From: Micromonospora sp. LH3U1
GTDB lineage: Bacteria > Actinomycetota > Actinomycetes > Mycobacteriales > Micromonosporaceae
Length of the DNA: 64,000 nt
Direction of reading: 5' to 3'
Assembly: GCF_028475105.1 (NCBI RefSeq)
Contig: NZ_CP116936.1
Coordinates: 4,029,501 to 4,093,500 of the forward strand
How positions within the stretch are numbered: position 1 is the first letter of the stretch; each line of letters starts with the position of its first letter. Below the pieces are notes generated by a model. The model was not told the origin of the DNA, ran no database searches, and saw only the letters and a list, made by a program, of their open reading frames with translations. Positions 16,728-25,888 of this stretch are shown here, one piece after another. The translations under genes and the position numbers were made by a program.

Positions 16728-17061
16728 AGCCCCGCCGTCATCCCAAGCACTCGACCACGCGCCGAGACTGCGCGCCGCGTTCCCGCCCGGGAAGCACCCC
16801 GCCGGCTGCGGGTGCTACCAGCTGCGCACTCGCCAGAGTTCCACCACAGCTGGCCGCATCCCGCAGCCGGCCGGCAGGCAGGTCCGTGACTTGGCCGGGC
16901 CATCAGACCTGTCCGCCGATCGGCGTCCGGCTCGGCCTGCCGGAGCACCTTTTGACTCAACTCGTTCTAAGTGAGCCATAACGGAGGCTATCCGGACCAA
17001 GAAGTCTGGTCAACGGCAGCATTTAAGACTGTTTCCGTCCTTAAAAGGGTATGCTCGGCCC
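16728..17061. other. Intergenic control region upstream of the ROK regulator
   Basis: The 334 bp hold no convincing gene. A possible rightward promoter is TTGACT at 16952 with CATAAC 19 bp further on. The AT-richer last 60 bp contain the inverted repeat described separately. The base composition is clearly lower in GC than the neighbouring genes. Confidence 0.5.
17022..17045. promoter_or_regulatory. Inverted repeat, candidate ROK autoregulatory operator
   Basis: TTTAAG (17022-17027) and CTTAAA (17040-17045) flank 12 bp just 16 bp before the ATG of the ROK gene. ROK repressors commonly bind AT-rich palindromes in their own control regions, so autoregulation is likely (inference). Confidence 0.45.
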
Positions 17062-18285
17062 ATGACGCCGCGTGCTGTCCCCGCCCTACCGAGCGGCACC
17101 ACCGGCAACGAGCGACTTGTCCTCGCCGCGTTGCGGGGCGGAGCCGTTCTCAGCCGGACCGAGTTGAGTGCCACGACCGGCCTGCCGAAGACGACGGTGA
17201 CCGGCATCGCCAATCGCCTCCTGCAACGGGGCATGGTCGTCGAACACACCGCCGACACCGGACGACGGCATCGCAGTCGCGGCCGACCCGCGAGTGGCCT
17301 CGCGCTGGCGGACCCCGGCGGCCTGGTCGCCGCCCTGTGCTTCAGCCACACCACGATCCGGGCCGCGGCGGTCGGCTGGGACGGCACGTTTGCCGCCCAC
17401 CGGCAACGCGACATCGGTGGCGATCGCGACCAGCAACGCGTGCTCGACCGAGGGCTGCGCCTGCTTGAGGAGGCGTTCGCCGAGGCGGGGTCGACGCCGG
17501 AGCAGGCCGACTTTGCCGTCATCGGCGTTCCGGCAGCCTTCGAGCGGGGGGTCGGGGCGGCATTCGGCCGGATGCCCGACGCAGCCCGCGAGGCCGTACC
17601 CGAGCTCGCGAAGGTCTTCGGTTGGTTTCGCTCGGACCCGCAGCCCATGGTCACCGAACGCCTGGGCATCCCGACGGCGGCGGAGAACTACGCCAACCTC
17701 GCAGCGCTGGGCGAGGCGACCGCCGGGGCGGGGCGCGGCCTGGACGACCTCATCTACATCAAGCTGGTCGAGGGGGTCGGCGCCGGGCTGATCCTCGGTG
17801 GCCGACTGCACCGGGGTGCGCGCGGCCTGGCTGGGGAACTGGCGCATGTGCAGGTGCTCCCCAACGGACGATGGTGCCTCTGCGGAGGCCGCGGCTGCCT
17901 CGCGGTGACGTACGGCGACTTCGTGGAAACGATCGGCTCGACCTACCCGCAACCGTTGACTGTCGCCGACATCCGCGAGCTCGCGGCTGCGGGCGAGGTG
18001 GGCACCAGACGCATCCTGGCTGACCTCGGTCGGGGGTTCGGGCGAGTGCTCGCTGACGTCTGCGTGCTGCTCAGCCCGGAAGCAATCATCGTGGACGGAG
18101 CGCTCGGGGCGGCGGCAGAGCCGTTTGTCGCCGGTATGCGCGAAGCGATCGACCATCGCATGCCGAGCGTCATGGCGGAGGCCGTGCAACTGCTCACCGG
18201 CGAGCTCGGGGAACGGGCCGAGATGCTCGGAGCGGTCGCGCTTGCCCGGGCGGGGCAACTGCCCACCGCGACCGTCAACCGGTAA
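17062..18285 (+). CDS. ROK-family transcriptional regulator
   Basis: A 407-aa NagC/XylR-type regulator. The N-terminal winged helix-turn-helix is LSRTELSATTGLPKTTVTGIANRLLQRG. The ROK sugar-kinase-like domain contains LVEGVGAGLILGG and the ROK zinc-binding signature around AHVQVLPNGRWCLCGGRGCL, with the His and three Cys ligands. It binds a sugar or sugar phosphate. The kinase-type catalytic Asp context is degenerate, so it probably acts as a regulator only. It stands alone, upstream of the two esterase genes in the same direction but 327 bp apart. Those genes are possible targets. Confidence 0.9.
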   Translation: MTPRAVPALPSGTTGNERLVLAALRGGAVLSRTELSATTGLPKTTVTGIANRLLQRGMVVEHTADTGRRHRSRGRPASGLALADPGGLVAALCFSHTTIRAAAVGWDGTFAAHRQRDIGGDRDQQRVLDRGLRLLEEAFAEAGSTPEQADFAVIGVPAAFERGVGAAFGRMPDAAREAVPELAKVFGWFRSDPQPMVTERLGIPTAAENYANLAALGEATAGAGRGLDDLIYIKLVEGVGAGLILGGRLHRGARGLAGELAHVQVLPNGRWCLCGGRGCLAVTYGDFVETIGSTYPQPLTVADIRELAAAGEVGTRRILADLGRGFGRVLADVCVLLSPEAIIVDGALGAAAEPFVAGMREAIDHRMPSVMAEAVQLLTGELGERAEMLGAVALARAGQLPTATVNR

Positions 18286-18612
18286 CGGATAGGTTTCGGC
18301 CGCGGCGTCTCCGCAACAGGAATTCGCCCCTCGTGTTGCGAAGTCCCCTGGTAGCGGTAATGTTCTGCCCGACAACAAGCCTTCCTCCGTCCTCGGCCGG
18401 TCGGGGGAAGCGCCAGCGTCGCGACCGTTCCACTCCGGCTCCTTGCCCGGTACTCGCCTGAACCGTCGCCTGGCCTCCTTCACGGGCCGGTGCACTCGTT
18501 GATCCGATGCACCTCCCGTTCACGTGGACTCCCCCGTCCACGACCACCTGCGGCACCGGACCGGTGCGAGCCGGGGACCTCCCCTGCCGCAAAAATGGAG
18601 GTACGACCACCG
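18286..18612. other. Intergenic region upstream of the first esterase
   Basis: The 327 bp contain no supported gene. A perfect 7-bp inverted repeat CGCAACA/TGTTGCG (18312-18318 and 18334-18340, 15-bp spacer) could be an operator or a weak terminator for the ROK gene. GGAGGT at 18597-18602 is the ribosome binding site of the esterase. Confidence 0.45.
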
Positions 18613-20247
18613 ATGAAGATCCGACCCACCGCTCGATGGGTGGCGGGGGTGTCAGCCGCAGCGGCTGTTGCCCTGGCCGTCACCGCAGGCCCACCCGCCA
18701 TGGCAAACTTCGCCAGCGCCTCACGCGGCGCCAGCACCTACCCCGGTCAGTCCCCCGTCGTCCAGACCGACAAGGGTGCGGTCCGTGGCGAGGCCAAGAG
18801 CATGGTGACCTCCTTCAAGGGCATCCCCTTCGCCGCGCCGCCGACCGGTGACCTTCGCTGGAAGGCACCGCAGCCGGCCGCCAAGTGGAAGGGCACGAGG
18901 GACGCGACACAGTTCGGGGCTTCCTGCGTACAGGGCACCGGCTGGGACCCCGGATATGACAAGCCCACGCTGACCGAGGACTGCCTCTACCTCAACGTGT
19001 ACCGCCCCAGCACCGTCTCGAAGAAGAACCTCCCGGTCTTCTTCTGGATCCACGGCGGCGGCAACTTCGCCGGCGCAGGGCGCGACACCAACCCGGACAA
19101 GTTCGTGACGCGAGAGGACGCCGTCTACGTCACGATCAACTACCGGCTCGGCGCCATGGGCTACCTCGTGAACCCGGCCCTTGAGGCAGACAACCGCGAC
19201 GGCTCGGCCGGCAACTTCGCGATCCTGGACCAGCAGGCGGCCCTGCGCTGGGTGCAGAAGAACATCAAGGCGTTCGGCGGCAACCCCAACAACGTCACCG
19301 TCGCCGGGCAGTCCGCGGGCGCCGGCAACACGGCCGTGCAGCTTGCCTCGCCCACCGCGCGAGGTCTCTTCGACCGCGCCATCCTGCAGAGCGGAGGCGG
19401 CAGTCCTCTGCGGACGTTGCCGGCGGCCCGAGAGAGCGGCGAGCAGTTCAGCGCCGAAATCGGCTGCCCGACGGGCGCGGGCCAGGTCGACTGCCTTCGC
19501 TCGAAGAGCCCCACCGAGATCCTCGCGGCGCAGGCCAAGGTCCGTCAGTCGGGCGCCGTCGCCGGCACTCGCGTCGTGCCGACCGATCCGATCGAGCTGA
19601 TGAAGACCGGCAAGCTGACCGACCTGCCGGTCCTGGTCGGCGGCACCTCCGACGAGTCGCAGCAGAGTGTCTTCGCCGCCTACGACTACCTCGACAAGCC
19701 GCTCACCACCGCACAGCTCAACACCCTGATCACCACCACGTACCCGAATGGTGCCGACCAGATCCGTGCCACCTACCCGGTGGTGAACTACAAGTCGCCC
19801 ACCGTCACCTGGGGTGCGATCCAGAGCGACCAGCGTGCGTGTCGGGACCAGACGCTGCGCGAGCGGCTGGCGAAGGACACCAAGACCTACGCCTACGAGT
19901 TCGCCGAGAAGAACGGCCCGGCCTTCGTCTCGATCTGGCGCCTCAACACCGACTACCCCTTCGGTGCCACCCACGTCAACGACCTCGGCTACCTCTGGGA
20001 CTACCTCGGCACGGCCCTGCCCTTCAGCGGCGAGCAGGTCGACCTGTCCAACCAGATGATCAGCTACTGGGGCAGCTTCGCCCGCGACGGTAACCCGAAC
20101 GTGCAGTTCGCGCCGACCTGGCCCCGGTACGCCCCGCAGGGTGACCTCCTGCAGTTCGCGGCACCCAGCGCCCAGCGGGTCGCCGACACCAAGATCGGCG
20201 AATCGCACAACTGCTCGGTGTGGGACGCGGTCAGTCCCGCTGTCTGA
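18613..20247 (+). CDS. Secreted type-B carboxylesterase
   Basis: A 544-aa alpha/beta-hydrolase of the carboxylesterase/cholinesterase family. The Sec signal peptide covers about residues 1-31 (MKIRPTARW, hydrophobic core, PPAMA-N). The catalytic Ser234 is in VAGQSAGAG, the oxyanion hole is in WIHGGGNFAG, and the acidic member is probably in GGTSDESQ. Paired cysteines in ASCVQG and EDCLYLNVYRP match the family disulfide. The start is fixed by the signal peptide and GGAGGT 10 bp upstream. A paralogue follows 120 bp downstream. It hydrolyses extracellular esters; the specific substrate is unknown. Confidence 0.9.
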   Translation: MKIRPTARWVAGVSAAAAVALAVTAGPPAMANFASASRGASTYPGQSPVVQTDKGAVRGEAKSMVTSFKGIPFAAPPTGDLRWKAPQPAAKWKGTRDATQFGASCVQGTGWDPGYDKPTLTEDCLYLNVYRPSTVSKKNLPVFFWIHGGGNFAGAGRDTNPDKFVTREDAVYVTINYRLGAMGYLVNPALEADNRDGSAGNFAILDQQAALRWVQKNIKAFGGNPNNVTVAGQSAGAGNTAVQLASPTARGLFDRAILQSGGGSPLRTLPAARESGEQFSAEIGCPTGAGQVDCLRSKSPTEILAAQAKVRQSGAVAGTRVVPTDPIELMKTGKLTDLPVLVGGTSDESQQSVFAAYDYLDKPLTTAQLNTLITTTYPNGADQIRATYPVVNYKSPTVTWGAIQSDQRACRDQTLRERLAKDTKTYAYEFAEKNGPAFVSIWRLNTDYPFGATHVNDLGYLWDYLGTALPFSGEQVDLSNQMISYWGSFARDGNPNVQFAPTWPRYAPQGDLLQFAAPSAQRVADTKIGESHNCSVWDAVSPAV

Positions 20248-20367
20248 CCATGTCAGCGAGGTCCGCGAGGTGGTGCCTCGGCACCACGTCGCGGATCCCG
20301 GCAACGAGTGCTTCGGGCAAGCAACAGCTGCGTACACCCCCTTCGATCGACCGAAAAGGACCAATTC

Positions 20368-21951
20368 GTGAGAAGTTTCCCCAAGCGTCGCCTGGCCACC
20401 TGGGCTGCCGCCGTGATCGCCCCTGTGCTGCTGCTCGGCGCGGGCGCCGGCGCGGTCGCCCAGGCGGACAGCAAGGGCGACGGACGTGGCGGTGACCCCG
20501 TCGTGCAGAGCCGGAACGGACTCGTCCGTGGCGTCGCGACGAACCAGTTCGACCAGTTCCTCGGCCTGCCGTACGCGGCACCCCCCGTACGCGACCTGCG
20601 GTTCGCCCCTCCGGCCGCGCCGGAGTCGTGGCGGGGTATCCGGTCGGCCGATCAGCAGGCCCCGGCATGCGTGCAGTTCGAGCCGACCGGGATCCGCGAG
20701 GAGCAGGCAGTCAGCGAGGACTGCCTCTACCTCGACGTCTACCGGCCGAGCAAGGTCGCGAAGAACGCCAAGCTGCCGGTCATGCTCTGGTTCCACGGCG
20801 GCGGTCACACCCAGGGCACCGGCGTCATCTACGGCGGCGGAACGATGGCGGCCAAGACCGACACCGTCATCGTCTCGATCAACTACCGCCTCGGGGCGCT
20901 CGGCTTCCTCGCCCACCCCGCGCTCAGCGCGGTCACGGACGGCGGCTCCGGCAACTACGGCCGGATGGACCAGCTCGCGTCGATGAAGTGGGTCCGGGAC
21001 AACATCGCCAACTTCGGCGGCGACCGGAACAACGTGACGATCTACGGCCAGTCCGCCGGCGGACAGGGCGTGTGCGACATGCTCGCCATGCCGGCCGCCA
21101 AGGGGCTGTTCCACAAGGCGATCGTGCAGAGCCAGCAGTGCCTGGCCACCCGCAACACGCTCGCGGTCGGCGAGCAGCGGGGTGTCGGGTTCGCCGAGTC
21201 GGTGGGTTGCACCGACGCCGCCACGGTCGTCAACTGCCTGCGCGCGGCCTGGCCCGGAAAGCTCGTCGCCAACCAGGCGAACTACCTCGGTAACTCCAAG
21301 GTGGGCGGCTCGCTGCTGCCCAAGTCGTTCGCCGACGCGTTCGCCGACGGCACCTGGAACAAGGTGCCGGTGATGTCCGGTACCACGCGCTCCGAGAACC
21401 GGCTCACCGAGACCGCCCTCGCCGGAATCACCGCGCAGGGCTACGTCGACACGATCAAGCGTGAGTACGGCGAGAAGGCGGACCGCGTCCTTGAGGCGTA
21501 CCCGCTGAGCAAGTTCAAGAGCCCGTGGGACGCCATCACGCAGGTGCACACCGACGCTGGTCGCGCGTGCCAGACCGAGCAGGCCGCTCGGGTGATCTCG
21601 ACCAAGACCCCGCTCTACCGCTACGAGTTCAACGACCCGACCTCGCCGACCCTCTACGGGTTCCGCGTTCCGGGTGAGGACGTCTCCAACGGCCACAGCG
21701 GCGAGCTTGCCTACCTGTTCGACTTCACCCTCGGCGAGCGGCCCCTCACCGCGCAGCAGAGGAAGCTGTCGGACCAGATGATGCGGTACTGGGGCGCCTT
21801 CGCCCACAACGGCAACCCGAACTACCGGGGTGCCCCGTCGTGGCCCACCTACGGTGGCGACGAGAACGTCATGCAGTTGCGTACCGGCGGAGCGAGCCGA
21901 GTGATCAACACCTTCGCGGCGGAGCACAACTGCGGCCTCTGGCTCAGCTGA
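20368..21951 (+). CDS. Secreted type-B carboxylesterase, second copy
   Basis: A 527-aa protein from the GTG preceded by AAAAGGA. The signal peptide is about residues 1-33 (VRSFPKRRL, hydrophobic core, AVAQA-D). The catalytic Ser229 is in IYGQSAGGQG, the oxyanion hole is in WFHGGGHTQG, and EDCLYLDVYRP is the family disulfide region. It shares the last motif (HNC-LW) and overall plan with the preceding esterase but is clearly diverged, so the duplication is old. A strong terminator follows 27 bp after the stop. Confidence 0.9.
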   Translation: MRSFPKRRLATWAAAVIAPVLLLGAGAGAVAQADSKGDGRGGDPVVQSRNGLVRGVATNQFDQFLGLPYAAPPVRDLRFAPPAAPESWRGIRSADQQAPACVQFEPTGIREEQAVSEDCLYLDVYRPSKVAKNAKLPVMLWFHGGGHTQGTGVIYGGGTMAAKTDTVIVSINYRLGALGFLAHPALSAVTDGGSGNYGRMDQLASMKWVRDNIANFGGDRNNVTIYGQSAGGQGVCDMLAMPAAKGLFHKAIVQSQQCLATRNTLAVGEQRGVGFAESVGCTDAATVVNCLRAAWPGKLVANQANYLGNSKVGGSLLPKSFADAFADGTWNKVPVMSGTTRSENRLTETALAGITAQGYVDTIKREYGEKADRVLEAYPLSKFKSPWDAITQVHTDAGRACQTEQAARVISTKTPLYRYEFNDPTSPTLYGFRVPGEDVSNGHSGELAYLFDFTLGERPLTAQQRKLSDQMMRYWGAFAHNGNPNYRGAPSWPTYGGDENVMQLRTGGASRVINTFAAEHNCGLWLS

Positions 21952-21978
21952 CCTCCTACCGCGCGCACCAACAAACAG

Positions 21979-22020
21979 AACAGTGCGGGCTCGCCCTTCA
22001 GAGGGCGGGCCCGCACTGTT
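21979..22020 (+). terminator. Strong hairpin terminator after the esterase pair
   Basis: Long near-perfect stem: AACAGTGCGGGC pairs with GCCCGCACTGTT, and CGCCCT pairs with AGGGCG around a TCAG loop. It lies directly downstream of the second esterase gene. Confidence 0.85.
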
Positions 22021-22541
22021 GCATCGCACCGATCAACTGCGGTCGAGGCTGCCTGCGCGGCGCCGCGGCGGTGCGGTGACCGCGCTGGATCTGGTCGCGG
22101 CCCACCCCGGCGATGTGTTTGGTCTGTCGACAAAGGACGACGGCACCCGCGACGACCACTGTTGTCGAAGAGCTCGTGGGCGATCACCGACTACCGCACT
22201 TGACGGACACATCGATGCGCTCTACGGTCGTACGACATCGGACATACGATGTCATCGGATGTGGTGCATGCGACAGCTTCGGCTGTTCCTGACTCTTTTC
22301 CTCCCAGTCGTCCTCTTCGCTGCTCGGCCCTAGTCCACTGGTCCAGCTCGGGCGGCCTGCCCGGCCCCACCTGCGGCCACGGCTCCATCGCGAACCTGGA
22401 CGAGACCGGCAGGACTCCCTCGTCATCAGCCGCTTCAGCTCCGCCGGGCTGGCGCGGCCCGACGCTGCCGAACCCCGTCGTACCGCCACGGACATCGGCG
22501 TCCCTGGCCGCCCGGCATCCCCCTTGAAGGAATAGGACCCC
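22021..22541. other. Long intergenic region upstream of the metalloprotease
   Basis: About 520 bp without a supported gene; reading frames here lack sensible codon bias or motifs. The one clear element is a perfect 7-bp inverted repeat, GACATCG/CGATGTC (22234-22253, 6-bp spacer). It is a candidate operator for the metalloprotease gene about 290 bp downstream. Confidence 0.5.
22234..22253. promoter_or_regulatory. Perfect inverted repeat, candidate operator
   Basis: GACATCG and CGATGTC flank GACATA, a 20-bp palindrome in an AT-richer patch of the intergenic region. No regulator can be assigned from sequence. Confidence 0.4.
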
Positions 22542-23852
22542 ATGAAGCTGTCTGCCCTCGGCCGTATCGCTCTGGCCACAGGCATCGCCGTGCTGGCCAC
22601 CGCCACACTCCCCGGCACCCCCGCGGCCGCCGCACCGGTGAAGAGGAAGATCCTCCCCGTCCTGGTGGAATTCAGCGACGCGTCCTTCCAGTTCCCGGAC
22701 AAGGTGAAGGCGTCCACGCCGGACACCTACTTCGGGGCGAAGAGCGACTCGGCCGCGTCGTACCTGTCCGAGGTGTCGCGCGGGCAGTACACGGTGGTGC
22801 CCGCCGTCAAGGAGCAGTTCCTCGGCCCGATCAAGCTGAATCTGAGCGCCGCCGGCTGCCCGCAGGGCAAGATCAATCAGATGACCCGGGAGGAACTCAC
22901 CAAGCGGGGCCTGGTCGCGGGCAAGGACTACGAAAGCCTCTCGATCGTCTTCCCGGCGCAAAAGACGAACTGCCCCTGGGCCGGCCTCGCGACCATGCCC
23001 GGCCCGACCACCTGGATCAACCTGTACGGCACCGCCAGTGGCATCGACGTCGTCGGCCACGAACTAGGGCACAACCTGGGCTTCGGGCACCAGGGTCGAT
23101 TCCTGTGCACCGGCGGCGACCTGGGTTCCTGCAAGTCGGACGGCAGCAGCTACAAGAGCATCATGGGCGCCGGCTATCGGGCGTCCGGCTTCTCCGCGCC
23201 CGAACTGATCCGCGCCGGATGGCTCCCCGGCGGGGCGTCTCTCAAGGTCACCAAGTCGGGGGTCTACACGCTGCGTTCCCTGCACGGCAAGGGCAGCGGA
23301 ACCCGCGCCCTGGACATCGCATTGGGCGGCGACCGGCTCGTCATCGAGTACCGCCACGCGGCGGGCACCCTGGACGCGAAGATCGAGGGCGTACACGCCT
23401 ACCGCGTTCCCAAGGGTTCCTACGGCGCCTCGTCACTCATCGACACCACGGTGGAGAACAAGACGGCCGCCAACGACGCACCGAGCAACACCGACGCGAT
23501 CAAGAAGCTGACCGACAAGGCGAACAAGGTGTCCGTCGCCGTCGTCTCCTCCGGCGGCGGCCAGGCCAAGGTCAAGGTCGCGCTCAACGGCGATTCGCTC
23601 TCTGCCATCGACGCGACCCCCTCGAAGTCCGCGACCCCGACGCCCAGCGCCGCCACCCCCACCCCCAGCGCCAGCACCGACACCGAAGCCGTGACCGACG
23701 GCTCCGAGCCGGTCACCGAGTTCGGCTCCGGGGAGCTCACCGCCACTGGCGGCCGCTCGACCACCTTGCCGCTCGCCGTCGGCGGCGGTGCCGCCCTCCT
23801 GGCGGCCGGCGCGGGATTCCTCCTGCTGAAGCGTCGCCGCAAGCGCGCCTGA
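22542..23852 (+). CDS. Secreted, probably wall-anchored metzincin metalloprotease
   Basis: A 436-aa protein with a signal peptide at about residues 1-31 (MKLSALGRIA to AAA-AP). The catalytic zinc site is HELGHNLGFGH (residues 173-183), the full metzincin HExxHxxGxxH. The Met-turn Met208 is in YKSIMGAGY. It resembles gametolysin-type (M11) proteases. A Pro/Ser/Thr-rich linker (about 350-390) leads to LTATG (399-403), a hydrophobic helix and KRRRKRA, a sortase sorting signal close to the LAxTG used by actinobacterial class E sortases. Cell-wall attachment is therefore expected. No sortase gene is in the window. Confidence 0.87.
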   Translation: MKLSALGRIALATGIAVLATATLPGTPAAAAPVKRKILPVLVEFSDASFQFPDKVKASTPDTYFGAKSDSAASYLSEVSRGQYTVVPAVKEQFLGPIKLNLSAAGCPQGKINQMTREELTKRGLVAGKDYESLSIVFPAQKTNCPWAGLATMPGPTTWINLYGTASGIDVVGHELGHNLGFGHQGRFLCTGGDLGSCKSDGSSYKSIMGAGYRASGFSAPELIRAGWLPGGASLKVTKSGVYTLRSLHGKGSGTRALDIALGGDRLVIEYRHAAGTLDAKIEGVHAYRVPKGSYGASSLIDTTVENKTAANDAPSNTDAIKKLTDKANKVSVAVVSSGGGQAKVKVALNGDSLSAIDATPSKSATPTPSAATPTPSASTDTEAVTDGSEPVTEFGSGELTATGGRSTTLPLAVGGGAALLAAGAGFLLLKRRRKRA

Positions 23853-23861
23853 CCGGCCTAT

Positions 23862-23904
23862 CGGGCCCCGGACGACCGCCCGCACGGCGGACGACCGGGG
23901 CCCG
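23862..23904. terminator. Bidirectional hairpin
   Basis: CGGGCCCCGG and CCGGGGCCCG form a 10-bp outer stem with a smaller CCGCC/GGCGG stem inside. It is placed between the convergent metalloprotease and beta-galactosidase genes. Confidence 0.65.
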
Positions 23905-23981
23905 GTCGCACTGTCGCTCATCACGCCTGTCCGGCGAACCGTCAGTCCGGCGCCGTACGCCCGCTGGTCGTCTGCCAGTGG

Positions 23982-25805
23982 TCAGTCGAACTCCTCGACG
24001 TATTCCTCGGTGGGGCCCAGCTCAGGCTGGTCGCGCAGCTCCAGGACCGGGCCGAGCCGGTCGGTCTCCAGCACGACGACGGTGTTCTCGCCGGTGTGCA
24101 GCAGTGGTGCGGGGCAGTAGAGGGTCACCTGCGGGCCAATGTCCCAGTAGCGGCCGAGCAGGAATCCGTTGACCCAGACCAGGCCGTGCACCGAGCCGGG
24201 TAGGGCCAGGAAGGTGTCGGCCGGTTTGTCGATGTGCACGGTCGCGACCGCGAAGCCCGCGCCGGTGCTGGCCGGTCCGGCACTGGTCGCGAGGCGCAGG
24301 TCGTCCGGTGTCCACTCGGCCAGCACGATCGGGCTGCTGGTCCAGCCGTGCACGATCCTGCGATCGACGAGCACCGGTCCGAGCAGGCCCTTGTGCTGCC
24401 CGACCAGCGGGCCGTAGTTGATGCGGCCGAGGTTCTCCACCAGGACCTCGAGGCGCACGACCGCTCCGGTGCCGCGGATCGGTAGCTCCGGGTGCTCGGC
24501 GTCGGCCACGCCGATCGGTACGCCGTCGGCGAGGACGACCGCCCGGTCGCGTACGTCGGTCAGGATGATGGTGTGGTCGCCCGTGGGGATCCTCGGGTGG
24601 GCGGTGAGCAGCACCATCCCGGCGTCCAGACCGAGCTGCTCGAAGGTGGCCGGCCGTGGAGCGGTCGACTCCGGCGCCGGCACGGCGCGCAGACCGGCGA
24701 TCAGGTCGGCGCGGTGGGTCAACGGCACCTGCGCCGGCGGGAGCACCGGCATCCGTTCGGATACCCGCAGCGGCCCGGTCGCGCCGAGTGCCGCGCGCAT
24801 GGCGTGGAACTTGGCGGTGAGTGTGCCGTCCTCGGCGATCGGTGCGTCCGAGTCGTAGCTGGTGATGGTGGATTGCAGCCGGCCCCGGTCCACGTTGGCG
24901 CCGGCCCACAGCCCGAAGTTGGTGCCGCCGTGCGCCATGTAGAGGCTGACGCTTCCGCCCTCGACGATGATGGCGTCGAGAGTGCGTACGGCGCTGTCCA
25001 CGCCGCGGACGTGGTGCCGCTCGCCCCAGTGGTCGAACCAGCCGTTCCAGTACTCGGCGACCACGAACGGTTCGTCGGGCCGGCGCTGGGCGAACAGGGT
25101 CCGCGCGGCCTCGGGCTTCGAGCCGAGGGTGGCCGCGGCAAGCGTTCCGGGCACCGTACCCGCGTCGTGCATCAGTTCGGTCGGTCCGTCGGCGGTGAAG
25201 AGCAGCTCGGTGATGCCGCGATCGACCAGGGCTGAGCGATTCCAGTGCAGGTATGCCTCGTCGTCGCCGTAGCTGCCGTACTCGTTCTCGACCTGTACCG
25301 CCACGACCGGCCCGCCGGCATGCGTCTGCTGCTGCGCGATACGGGGGATCAGCTCGTCGAACCAACGCTCGACCGGCCCGGTGAACGCCGGGTCGGAGCT
25401 GCGCAGGACCACGTCGCGGGCGGTGAGCCAGGCTGGCAGGCCACCATTCGACCACTCCGCGCAGATGTACGGGCCGGGCCGCAGGACGACGTCGAGGCCC
25501 TCTTCGCCGGCGAGTGCGATGAACGCCTCGATGTCGCGCCAGCCGTCGAAGCGAGGTGCGCGGTCCGCGTGCGGCTGGTGGAAGTTCCAGGGCACGTAGG
25601 TGTCGAGGGTGTTGAGACCGAGGTCGGCCAGCCGCCGAATCCGGTCGCGCCACAGCTCCGGGTGGACCCGGAAGTAGTGCAGGGAGCCGGAGAGGATGCG
25701 GTGTGGGACGCCGTGCCGGTAGAGCTGGCGGTCGCTCCAGCCGAGCGCGGGCGATGGCCGGGTCGACGATGTCACTGTGCTGCCCGGCCGGGTCGTCTCG
25801 ATCAT
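23982..25805 (-). CDS. Glycoside hydrolase family 35 beta-galactosidase
   Basis: A 607-aa intracellular enzyme without a signal peptide. The (beta/alpha)8 domain begins at RILSGSLHYFRVHPELWRDR, a GH35 hallmark. The acid/base Glu175 is in VQVENEYGSYG and the nucleophile Glu251 is in VVAEYWNGWFDHWGE. Jelly-roll beta domains follow. It hydrolyses terminal beta-D-galactose, so it should act on imported galacto-oligosaccharides. It is divergent from the lacI-type gene, with one of two TGTTAC/GTAACA operators in the shared promoter. The sugar importer is encoded just beyond the regulator. Confidence 0.95.
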   Translation of the reverse strand: MIETTRPGSTVTSSTRPSPALGWSDRQLYRHGVPHRILSGSLHYFRVHPELWRDRIRRLADLGLNTLDTYVPWNFHQPHADRAPRFDGWRDIEAFIALAGEEGLDVVLRPGPYICAEWSNGGLPAWLTARDVVLRSSDPAFTGPVERWFDELIPRIAQQQTHAGGPVVAVQVENEYGSYGDDEAYLHWNRSALVDRGITELLFTADGPTELMHDAGTVPGTLAAATLGSKPEAARTLFAQRRPDEPFVVAEYWNGWFDHWGERHHVRGVDSAVRTLDAIIVEGGSVSLYMAHGGTNFGLWAGANVDRGRLQSTITSYDSDAPIAEDGTLTAKFHAMRAALGATGPLRVSERMPVLPPAQVPLTHRADLIAGLRAVPAPESTAPRPATFEQLGLDAGMVLLTAHPRIPTGDHTIILTDVRDRAVVLADGVPIGVADAEHPELPIRGTGAVVRLEVLVENLGRINYGPLVGQHKGLLGPVLVDRRIVHGWTSSPIVLAEWTPDDLRLATSAGPASTGAGFAVATVHIDKPADTFLALPGSVHGLVWVNGFLLGRYWDIGPQVTLYCPAPLLHTGENTVVVLETDRLGPVLELRDQPELGPTEEYVEEFD

Positions 25806-25817
25806 GGCGGAAGCTTA

Positions 25818-25840
25818 TGTTACCCGTGCCATCCGTAACA
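25818..25840. promoter_or_regulatory. LacI-type operator, beta-galactosidase/lacI control region
   Basis: TGTTAC (25818-25823) and GTAACA (25835-25840) form a 6-11-6 inverted repeat, 13 bp upstream of the beta-galactosidase start. The spacer contains GTGCCA, as does the second site at 26940-26961. Confidence 0.75.
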
Positions 25841-25888
25841 ATGGCGCTAGGATGCCGCCGTACCGGGTTCTCAGGAGGGCGGGGACGG

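Noticed and set aside
16712..16960. Short minus-strand frame upstream of the DUF2804 gene
   Set aside because: Arg/Ser/Gly-rich with no ribosome binding site; it lies in a control region.
18721..22029. A very long open frame (1102 codons) on the minus strand opposite both esterase genes
   Set aside because: It is the GC-bias shadow of two clear alpha/beta-hydrolases with signal peptides and catalytic motifs on the plus strand; the minus-strand reading is low-complexity Gly/Arg/Val with no domain.
22249..22527. 92-codon frame before the metalloprotease gene
   Set aside because: Pro/Ser-rich translation without codon bias or start signal.
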